Shown piece by piece: positions 55,384 to 64,000 of a stretch of DNA of 64,000 bases. Position 1 is the stretch's first letter; every line of letters starts with the position of its first letter. The stretch is from Leptobrachium leishanense (lineage: Eukaryota > Chordata > Amphibia > Anura > Megophryidae): contig CM019063.1 of assembly GCA_009667805.1 (NCBI GenBank), forward strand, positions 413,764,626-413,828,625, read 5' to 3'. A program made the position numbers and the translations under genes. The notes below the pieces were generated by a model. The model was given only the letters and a program-made list of their open reading frames with translations, ran no database searches and was not told the DNA's origin.

Positions 55384-55913
55384 TGTCACGTGTAGACTGC
55401 GGGTGGTGTAGCAGGTTGAGGTTGTGAGCCCAGGATGCAGTGATGGAGCAGATTCTGAATAACCAAGAGTGTTTATTGGAAACAAACACTGTAGCATGGA
55501 AACAGGCGAGGTATAGGCAAAAGAATCGTCAGGGTTCAGCAAGGGGTCTGGTACACGGGGAGTCTTAGATGGGGGGCAGAGGGGGAGCAGGATGGAGGGT
55601 ACCGGTTTGTGAAGGCAATGAAAGTCCAGATAGGGAACAGAAGGTCCTTGGAGTCTTTGGCAGCAAAATCAATCGAATGGCGAGAGGTATCAGGGAACTC
55701 AGTTGAAACAGGAATGCAGTCACGAACTTCAATGTGGAAGTCAAGTCTGGAGGGCGTAGCTTACTGATAAACAGGGAAAAATCAGGGGAAGGTGTGGTCA
55801 GGTGAGGAACTAGGGCTAGGATGCCGGGAACATACAGAAGGTTTCAGGAACGTGCATTGTTCATGGTGCAGGGTAGCGTGAGTGACAGGGGTCAGAGCGT
55901 GGTGATCCTGACA
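55384..55913 (-). repeat. Gypsy-type element 5' LTR (530 bp)
   Basis: On the minus strand it starts TGTCAGGATC (55913) and ends CACGTGACA (55384). It carries AATAAA near its 3' part. The gag ATG lies two bases downstream. Pairs with 51569-52097. Confidence 0.9.
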
Positions 55914-55918
55914 CTGTT

Positions 55919-56040
55919 TGATCTTAGGGAGCGGGCTGGGGTGTATTTGGTGATTAGTGAGGACAGGTAGTGGGGAGCTGAATTAGTGAGAGCTTTGTAG
56001 GTCAGGGTAAGGATTTTGAATTTAATTCTGCTGAAAATTT
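55919..56040 (-). pseudogene. L2 LINE 3' part (second piece)
   Basis: On the minus strand the sequence codes a Lys-Ala-Leu-Thr-Asn-Ser-Ala-Pro segment and Tyr-Thr-Pro-Ala-Arg-Ser-Leu-Arg-Ser, typical of the L2 ORF2 C-terminal region, and it joins in frame order with 51140-51563. The Gypsy-type element inserted between them. Confidence 0.65.
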
Positions 56041-58446
56041 GTATCTGCCCAATTGTGTATATAACTCGCTCTCTAGCCTTATATAGCTACCATAAAGCAT
56101 AAACGTTAATAATTCCATTTGAAAAAATACCACTTGAGTTGAATTGTTAACATTTCTGTGCTTTATCGGCTTTATCGGGGTTTGATTAGCAATACTATAT
56201 TAAACAGCATTTCAAGGAGCCCCACAAACATGACTCAACCTGAGCTAAAAAACTAAAAGTAGCCCTTTTAATAAGTATCTTTGATTTTGTACAAAGGGAA
56301 TGCAAATATAGATACCATTGTATTATAAATTAAATGTCTACATTTACAATGTAAAATAGCGATCGAGTCTCCTATTATTATTTTGATTTTCCTCAATATT
56401 ATTTTTGCTATCATTTAGCAAGCACCAGTATTTTCTCCAGGGCATTACATTATAAAATATAGCGTAGAGGACCCGTAGAGGACCCACATTCCTTCTCTTC
56501 ATAATATACCATTCCATTCTTCTGGCTTCAGTATGCTTGAAATATGGATTGGATTCCATTCCTGACTAATTGTGGATTTTCAGTACATATGCTCGAATAA
56601 TATCTGTAAGTTTGCTTTTCTTGGCTATGAGACCCTTTTAATATTTCTGATTTAAAAAATGGAAAGGTTTTAGACTCTAGCATTCTCCTTTTATTTTAAT
56701 GATATTAACATCCTCTACTTGACATTCTGAACTCTGCAATATAGACTAAGCATGATTTGTTGGGAGTGTTTTAATGGTTAATTACAGGCCTACTTTACTG
56801 ACTGAAGTATTTTACTCTCATAGGTTCTTGATGTAGACCAGATCAGTAGACTAAAACATTTTTAATTTGCCCAACACGTTTACAGTTAAAACCTCATCAA
56901 ATAAGAGACTGGAATGTCTCCAACATGGTTTGAAAAGTCACTTTGAAGAAGGTGTTTATTAGTAACATTCTCCTTGGTCACTAGAAGAGACCCCATCTAC
57001 TAGAGAAAAATCACATTTGTTGAAATTACAGTATGGGTCTTCACATACCTACAAGTATGCTATGGCATGTACTAACTATTTGTACTAAGTATTCCATGTC
57101 AACACGTACATGTGTATAATGAAATTATTTTTTCTGGGTTCAGATTCTATGGCTAACATGTGAAAAGTCTCTACATCGCGGGTGACCTTGTAAATAGTAG
57201 TATAAAAACAGAACAACACAAATGCACAACTGTCTGTGTGAAAACAGCAATTCTGAAACAATGGGTGCTCACAGATCCCAGGGGTCCAACCTCCATCAAA
57301 AGAAGTAAAAGGACTCCAAACACTCCAGTTTCTCAAAGAAGGGAACACTGTTACTATAGCATAGAAAGGTCTTGGAAAGCCTTTATCAAGCTTTCTTGAG
57401 AAAGTGGATTGCCTGCAGTCCTTTTTTCTCTTTTAATCTTGTGACTTCCAGGAAGTCCGACTGCTGTGGGACATCAGCCGCGTCAGATGCACATCCACTC
57501 TCCACAGAGGAGAAGCAACAGCATGTGGTACACGTCGTCCGCACACAGTGGTAAAGTCTGATGACGTCTCGCACACAGCATTTGCAGCAAATCGGTTAAG
57601 CTGCTGAACTCTGCAACACAATTTAGCCAATATCTCTGCATATAAGTTCCTTTCAAAACCCAAGTGCTTTTATATAAATCCCCATAGTATTTTACACCCA
57701 CACCCATCCAGCCTTTTTTCGAGTTTCCTTTTAATTTGCGATTCCAGCCTACATTATAATCAAAGCCGCAGCCTTTCCTACACTGCAACGCCAGCTGCTA
57801 TTCTGCAAAATAGCCACACAATAAAGTCAAACGCTCCACAATTCACACTCATTTTGGTACCAGACAATATCCTACACCTGCTCAGCCTATTATTTTTAAA
57901 TTTCGCATTGATTTGCAGTTTCAACCTACCTTCCAAACCAATCTGCGATATTTCCTAAACTGTTATTATTACTATTAGAACTGTCATTCTGGTTATAAAA
58001 CAGGTCATCTGCTCACTCACATTTAGTCAACTTCAACTAACCTCAAATTATTTCTGGTGAACTCCAAGGCCCAAATTTGTTACCCTGATAAAACCCATGC
58101 CATACCAACCTCTCTTTTAGTAGGGTCCAGCTTGCCACCCTCACCTACAGCAAAGAGAAACACTTTGGTATTCACATCTTCAAGCTCCCAAGGAGTTTAA
58201 GTGGCAGATGAAACCTCATCCTACCTCTGGCCTAAATTCAATGCCAAATTGGAAGCCAATATCTGTTTCTGAATTGGTCACAGAAGTATCCCCCAACACT
58301 TCAAAACAATACAAATACTATTCTCTCATTACCGCTGGAGTTAAATATTGGCGTCTGACACATGGGTATCCTCCCAAAATTCACGTAACATTTCCACCTG
58401 ACCTGACTGTGATAAGCCGTAACATTTTCTTAGAAAATGTGAAAGC
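56041..58446. other. Unassigned stretch, no gene recognised
   Basis: AT-rich sequence with only short random-looking frames. A GC-richer part at 57440-57600 has no recognisable motif. Confidence 0.4.
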
Positions 58447-58451
58447 ATAAC

Positions 58452-58845
58452 AGTCATGGTCAGTACCACGGTTTGGAGGTCTGAGCCCAGTATGCAGGTA
58501 ACTAATCACACAGGATGGGTGGAGGATAGTGAGCATGCTGAGACTGACCAGTAATTGAGATGAGTGATGGAGTTGCTGAAATAGGGACTAAGGGTATAGT
58601 AATAGGTAGGAATTTGGTAAAAAACAGGAACAGGTATTTGGATAAGGTTCAGAGCAGCAGAGTATAGGTCTTCTCTCTGTCTGGGTGAGAGCTACAATCA
58701 TGAAGCAAGGTAACGAGGGGGCATAGCCCTTTATTCAGTCTGGTCATGTGGTATGTGTGTGTCAGGTGGTTAACTGGTTATGTGCTGGATCCCAGTACTG
58801 GTGATGGGAAACACCTGAAGAGGGCTGCCAGGGATTCAGCTGACA
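58452..58845 (-). repeat. Probable solo LTR (about 394 bp)
   Basis: On the minus strand it begins TGTCAGCTGAATCCC, contains AATAAAGGGCTATGCCCCCT and ends CCATGACT. ATAAC lies at both borders (58447-58451 and 58846-58850), a possible 5-bp duplication. The start resembles the Gypsy-type LTR at 51569 (TGTCAG...), but the rest differs. The non-CA end makes the border uncertain. Confidence 0.5.
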
Positions 58846-58921
58846 ATAACCGTCTACAGTAACTGCCATTTTGTTCACAATTATTTCTGAATTAAACTGG
58901 GTAACTTTTAGTACGTTTTAA

Positions 58922-59227
58922 CCCTTTTCCACCACAAGGCGTCCTATGCTGTTTTGCGGTGGGTTTTGAAGTCGAGAGGCACACTAGTACTCCCCGATGA
59001 CTTCTATGGGCCACCTCTGCCCCTCCCCGCAGCCGGCGCACTGTTGGCTGCTGCAAGACAGCCTGAACTCAGGCCGTCCCCCTGCTGCCAATGACACACA
59101 CCTTCTGTCAGCTGTGTGAGCGGACTGAAGCAGAGGACCGCTACAGTACCTGGTGCTTGGAGCATACTAGTATCCCCTGCCGGCGTTAACCCCTCCCATC
59201 AGGCAACACCCACCTGGCATTACGGGG
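58922..59227. mobile_element. Small piggyBac-like MITE, family P5
   Basis: TTAA flanks both ends (58918-58921 and 59228-59231), with ends CCCTTTTCCACC and GGCATTACGGGG (outer CCC/GGG inverted). The body is GC-rich. The left end recalls family P1. Confidence 0.65.
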
Positions 59228-59299
59228 TTAAAGATTACTTACCGACTCTTTGACTCCATGTACTACACTGCATATAAATCTGATCTAATTGCTTAACTG

Positions 59300-59455
59300 C
59301 CATTTGTAACGCAGTACTGGCCATTTATTTTATCATCTCTTCTCTTATTTCTCTTATATCCTTGAACTGTATTCCTACTTAATCTGTATGCTATTCTATT
59401 ATACTGTCCTGTACTTGAAAAGTTTGAAAAATAAACCAGAATTATTAAAAAAAAA
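59300..59455 (+). mobile_element. Retroposon 3' end with AATAAA and poly(A)
   Basis: A pyrimidine-rich stretch ends TTGAAAAATAAACCAGAATT and a run of nine A. This recalls the 3' UTR end of the LINE at 17988-18261 in composition and signal layout. The 5' limit is unclear. Confidence 0.5.
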
Positions 59456-59459
59456 TTAA

Positions 59460-60705
59460 TGAATGAACTGAATGTGGGTGGGGGCAATGGGTGGACACTG
59501 GGCATGCTCCATACAATGCCAGTGAGCAGTTGTGGAGGAGGACAGTGACAAGTGTACACTGAGCATATCCACCCCTCCCACATGGACGTTACCCAACATG
59601 CAATGCCTACGGAAGGGGTCTGGGGGGAACGTTCATTATTAGCGACTGGGCAGTAATAGCTGGTCATTCTCTAATATTTAATCTAGTGATTCTGATGGCT
59701 GTTTGCCATTCAACTCATGTTGGGCAGATTTAGCTCATGTTGGGCAGGGGCATGTTTGTATGGTGGTACATTTGACCCCCATATGGTTTTATTTTTGTTA
59801 TTTTTATTTGTGTACTGGTCAGCGGCCACTAAATTAAAGCTTTCACTGTCAGTGGACTTCATACCGCAATTGGTTCAACCAAAATGAACCAGTTTGCATT
59901 ATGGACCAATTTTTGGTCTGTCACTCTGAATTAGGGAAAATGTTTGGACGGACAAAACTCTGTTTGTTCTTATAACTTCTAATACCAAATTTCCACATTT
60001 ATCATTAGGACATGTGAAAATATATTCAATAAGTGTCACTGTTGTCACCTATAATAAATAGGTTTATTCCTTGATTATTTGAGAGTCAAATCAATTTATT
60101 GCACTAGACAAATATTACCGCACAAGATAAATATACTCGAAAAATTGCTTTTCACAAAATATAATTAACAATAGCTAAATACCTTTGTGAAGCATGGAGA
60201 CAAAATCCATTTTTTATGAAACCTTTTGTTTTCAATATATTATTGCGATGTAAAGGTTGCATGTCACATTTGTATATTTTATGACGTTCCAAGGCATGAT
60301 AAAATGCCAAAATTATTGCTGTTTTGAGAAACAGTTCTACAAGTGTTTTGACCATAGCCAAGATTAATGCCCATCGTGGCATACATCTTGTTCAATAGAC
60401 CATGTTTGCACAAACATTGTTTCTTTCCATTTGCCGTAATTTATGAATACAAATTCTTTTGTTATTACCAAAGTAGATGGTCCACATTCTTTACAGGTTA
60501 ACAAGAAAGTTTGCTCAGAAAGTTGTACATTTAATTTAACATCTAAGCAGCATAACGTCATCTGTCATAAATGCAGGGTGGGTCATAATGAAGGGACACA
60601 TTTGAAATGCAGGACTGGAATATGCACATTTACTAAGAACAATGTGTAATATATAGACCAAGGTACAGGAGTTCACAGCACTGTTCATGTTTTGAATATC
60701 ACATC
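59460..60705. other. Unassigned stretch
   Basis: No gene, repeat or element edge recognised; short frames only. Confidence 0.4.
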
Positions 60706-60713
60706 CCATAGAT

Positions 60714-60845
60714 CAGGGATGCTCAACCTTGGCGCTCTTGATGATTTGGAAATATGTTTCTCACAAGGCTCTGCCAACCTAGTGAATGGCTATCATAGTA
60801 GGTGTAGTTCCGTAACATCTGGAGGGCCAACGATGAGCATCCCTG
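60714..60845. mobile_element. 132-bp hAT-type MITE
   Basis: Ends CAGGGATGCTCAACCTTGG and CCAACGATGAGCATCCCTG are inverted. CCATAGAT (60706-60713) and CCAAAGAT (60846-60853) form an 8-bp duplication with one mismatch. Confidence 0.82.
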
Positions 60846-61015
60846 CCAAAGATCATCACTAATGGTAACAATCTGTCATCCCCAAATAAATGTGTCCTAT
60901 CATTATGTCCCACAAAGTAAATGAATAAAAGTAAAATAAGATTATTTCAAGGTCTGAAAACCATGCAGTGAGTGGTCTTCATGCTGGCAGTCCTAAATGT
61001 GCTGACTGACAGTAA

Positions 61016-62144
61016 CCACTTGGCTGCTAAGGACACGCTCAGCGCGTCCAGCCAAGTGTTCCTCCTGTGCTACGGACGCGCTGAGCGCGTCCTAGCACAG
61101 GAGGCAGCAATCAGCCGGGATTCCACTGCGGCGCAATGACATCTATTTCAGGTGCCCCCCCCGCGAGTGCGGAGGAGGTGCCTGAAAGGGAGGGGGAGGT
61201 CCTTCGGACCTCTCCCCCTCCCGATCGCCGGGGTCCTGCGGCTGAAGGCAGGCACGGTTTGGAAGGGCACAGCCTGCCCTTCCAAACCGTGCCTGTCTTT
61301 AACCCCTTGGGTGCCGGATCACGATTCGGCGCCAAAAAGCACCGAATTGTGATCCTCTCCCGGAGTTGGCCGACATCTTGAATGTCGGCCAAGCTTCCGG
61401 GAATGCCCCCTGATGACTGGCGTCATCGTGCATAGCATGATGACACCAGTCCGGGAGTTAAACCCTAACTGCCACCAATGGTGGAGATAGGGGGTTCATT
61501 GGAACCCCCCAATCTCCCGATCCGTGGCAGCAGGGTTAAAGTTTGGTATTGCTGCATCGGCCAGAGCATGGCCTTTCCAACGATACCAAACATGACCATG
61601 TAAACATTAAACAAAAAATAATAATTTTGAAATAAAAATAAAAAAATATTTAAAATATAATAAAAAAATGAACACTTTTTTTTTTGTTAATGCAGCAATA
61701 TTGTTCCCATTTCAATTATAATGTGAACAATGATGCTGCACTAACGATTTTTGTATGCAGTGCGCTTGTTAAAAATAGCGAAATTTCCCCCCAAAAAAAA
61801 TGTAATGAGTCCCCATTGCTAATTTTTTTAACAAGCGCACCCCCATACAAAATATAACCGCAAATGCTCGCATGTTAAAGTGTGAAAAAAAAACACTTTA
61901 CACATTGTAAATTATTGAAAATTCTAATTTTATTGCATTTTTTGTTATAATATACAGACAGGTCATGACGTATACATATAATAATGACATATTATGAATC
62001 TGCCGAGTCTGCCGGAAAGAACGATATATAATATGTCTGGGTCATATACCTAAATAAGGCTTCAAAACACGTTTAAACATGATGAGCAAAACCGGTAAAA
62101 ATGACCTCAGCACAGAGGTGTGAAATGCCTCAGCAGCGAAAAGG
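61016..62144. mobile_element. piggyBac-like element, family P1 copy c
   Basis: The right side has TTAA (62145-62148); the left TTAA is mutated to GTAA (61012-61015). The full length aligns with 20153-21399 and 45739-46918. The left part opens with a palindrome around GGACACGCTCAGCGCGTCC and GGACGCGCTGAGCGCGTCC. Confidence 0.85.
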
Positions 62145-62148
62145 TTAA

Positions 62149-63244
62149 GGTACCTAGCAACCACCAAAAAGTGATGCCTGGATCCATGGAACCACCATAA
62201 TCCCCTTAAAGTCAGCTCTGTTTTTAGAATGCAGTAAAGAAAAAACCTTAATTACAGTTGACAAACTCCAAAGTAAAAATGCCTAATATTGCGGTTTAAT
62301 GTTGGAAATTATATGAGCTATCAAGCCATGTGTAATACTTATTTCTTAAAATTCATTGATATCAAATTAAATAGACTTTTCGAAATCAGCAAATAGTAGA
62401 GCATTACTAATTACCCTGCTCAATCAGTATGTTTTTTAGAAATAGCTTCACTTCAGATTATCTTTATCTGTATTATAGCACTAAATGAAACAAGCCACCA
62501 AGGAATTTCACAGGAACATTGTGTTACCTACTCCATTATTTTATGACTATGAGCTCATTCTTCTTCCTTGATTAGGCTCAATTAAAATGTTCCATATTAA
62601 ATAGATTTTCCTGTAAGTAAAATCATCAACTCAAAGTATGTTTATTAGAACAGCTACATCACTGCCTTCAGATAATTTTGATGACAATGATAATATTCAC
62701 GAGCTGTCATTTAAACCACAAAGATCACACATAACCCCATAAAAGTAGGTGAATTCCAAAATTCAATCATGTTACAGACTGCAGGGAATATCATGTAACT
62801 TTAGGTTCTGGTAGTAATGACAGCATTAAAATCTATCTTTTTTTAATGTCCTTTTTATGCACATATCCTCATTGTGAAAAGACCTAATCAAACGGTGCAT
62901 GTCATCCAAAATCAAAATAATATCATGTTGCTGCCTGTGTTAAACCGCCAGTTTTGTTATTTAGTTCATTTTCTACTCTTTGACCTTCAGGATAAATTCT
63001 GTTTCTCCAGGGATATTTTTCTCTCCAAAACCAGAATAAAGGAGTACCAGGGATTCCCTGTTTTTTCACGCTGCTACCTCCCCTCCCCTCATCTGTTATG
63101 TAGAGATTTACACCCTACCTCTCCTAATCAGGCTTATCTTCCTATATCTCCAAAGTGCTCAAATACACTTTATAAAATGAACAGATGGATTAAATGAAGG
63201 CTTACAGCAAGTTCTATATAGTATCCCGAACGGCGCATGCATAT
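62149..63244. other. Unassigned stretch
   Basis: AT-rich with no recognised gene or repeat boundary. Confidence 0.4.
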
Positions 63245-63385
63245 ACCGTGTTTCCCCAAAAATAAGACACTGTGTTTTTTGGGGGCCAAAAACATATAAG
63301 TCTTATTTATTTATTTATAAAGGATTCTACCAGGAAGGATACATTGAGATTTCTCTCGTTTTCTTCGGGGGTAGGTCTTTTATTA
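63245..63385. mobile_element. Mariner-type MITE end plus dispersed repeat
   Basis: ACCGTGTTTCCCCAAAAATA and AAGACAC resemble the inverted end of a widespread mariner-type MITE. It is interrupted by a copy of the TTTATTTATAAAGGATTCTA / CCAGGAAGGATACATTGAGA repeat seen near 19285. GGGGGTAGGTCTTTTATT after it may be the rest of the MITE. Confidence 0.5.
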
Positions 63386-63389
63386 AAAT

Positions 63390-64000
63390 TTTTGTAAACG
63401 TACAACATACATTTATTCAAATACAGCTGTAGCGCTCACTCCTGGAGGAGCCGCTGAAAATGAACCACGGGTCAGTCTCCCCGCATTAGGGAATAAATAT
63501 ACTCCAACACCGTTGTGAGTTTTTATCATTTAAATAGTTTACTAAAATAGTAAGCAGACGTTGAGACACGGTATTCACAGGTATTATTACAGTGTTTTCT
63601 TATCGCGGTAAAACTCGTAGCGGAAAAGAAACGAAACACGAGGCTTCGTATTTCGGAAAAATAAAATATTCGCAACCGAACAGAAAAGAAATGCAATTGC
63701 CTGATAGCTCGGTAAAAAGGGACACGTAGCGAAACCCAAAAAAATACAATCTCTTCGTATTACGGTAAACGCGCAGCGGAAAAGAGAAAAATATTATTCG
63801 GAACGTATCTTTAACCCCTGTTCCTGAATCGTAACAAAAATGAGTCCTGCACAGGTTAAGTCCCGGAATGTAAAAGGTGTGTATGTGTGTGTGGTACCCG
63901 GGTACTGTTCAACTGGCCAGTGAATTTACTTAAGGAATGTCTTCGACTAGTCAAGTTGGGGCCCTGTGGACTTTAAAGAGAAAACAGCAGCGTGTTCTTT
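63390..64000. other. Unassigned stretch to the window end
   Basis: Contains CG-rich words between AT-rich parts (63600-63800); no gene recognised. Confidence 0.4.

Larger units (their letters stand above)
51569..55913 (-). mobile_element. Young non-autonomous Ty3/Gypsy-type LTR retrotransposon without pol
   Basis: Two LTRs of 529 and 530 bp (51569-52097 and 55384-55913) start TGTCAGGATCACC and end CACGTGACA on the minus strand. The element is flanked by the 5-bp duplication CTGTT (51564-51568 and 55914-55918). A purine tract precedes the 3' LTR. The LTRs differ at only about three positions on reading. Inside are a zinc-knuckle protein and a second, repeat-rich frame; no protease, reverse transcriptase, RNase H or integrase is present. 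It must use enzymes of an autonomous partner. The Gypsy affinity is inferred from the LTR ends, purine tract and Gag-type knuckle. Confidence 0.88.

Noticed and set aside
57360..57600. Possible hammerhead or gene segment near CTTTCTTGAGAAAGTGG
   Set aside because: No CTGANGA core or GAAAC partner at the right spacing, and no conserved coding frame.

Overview
This is vertebrate intergenic DNA, most likely from a frog or another amphibian with a large, repeat-rich genome. I recognise no host protein-coding exon, tRNA, rRNA or snRNA. Nearly everything identifiable is a transposable element, often nested inside another. The amphibian assignment is an inference from the mix: L1/Tx1-type and L2 LINEs, gamma-type endogenous retroviruses (ERVs), TTAA-flanked piggyBac-like elements, many hAT and TA-flanked miniature elements (MITEs), a Tc1 relic and hammerhead-like motifs.

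Layout. 1-3330: the 5' part of an ERV on the minus strand (LTR, primer site, leader, gag), running off the left edge. 5111-18780: a three-level nest. A 'CAGGGTTATTC' MITE (called family A here) was hit by a full-length L1-type LINE (5459-18261, 17-bp target duplication). That LINE was then hit near the end of its ORF1 by a provirus (6647-13407, 5-bp duplication, two 600-bp LTRs that look identical). The LINE keeps a near-complete 1.26-kb-codon ORF2 with endonuclease and reverse transcriptase. The provirus genes are badly broken although the insertion looks young. 20153-21399, 45739-46918 and 61016-62144 are three copies of one roughly 1.2-kb piggyBac-like non-autonomous element. 22023-25500 holds a MITE, an L2 tail and a second family A copy split by a 2.3-kb foldback retroelement. 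25867-31544 has a 2-kb hAT element, a TTAA element, a minus-strand retroposon and another hAT element. 32543-38505 is a fourth family A copy swollen by a direct-repeat element carrying a hammerhead-like motif and by a 3.7-kb hAT element, which itself contains a fifth A copy, a 91-bp-period minisatellite and a large palindrome.

38797-51300 has more TTAA elements, an L2 reverse-transcriptase relic, a Tc1 relic split by a TTAA MITE, a hAT foldback with alternating inverted repeats, and a miniature LTR-like composite. 51569-55913 is a young non-autonomous Ty3/Gypsy-type LTR element on the minus strand. It encodes a zinc-knuckle protein and a second protein with two different arrays of 11-residue repeats, but has no pol; it sits inside an L2 fragment. 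56041-64000 is mostly sequence I cannot assign, with a probable solo LTR, small MITEs and a retroposon tail.

Functionally the window is a record of parasites using each other. The LINE could have supplied trans-acting retrotransposition activity. The defective provirus and the pol-less Gypsy element look recently mobilised by proteins from elsewhere. The TTAA, hAT and TA MITEs need transposases that are not encoded here. The most interesting candidates for new biology are the pol-less Gypsy element and the recurrent hammerhead-like motifs in the retroelement-like insertions.
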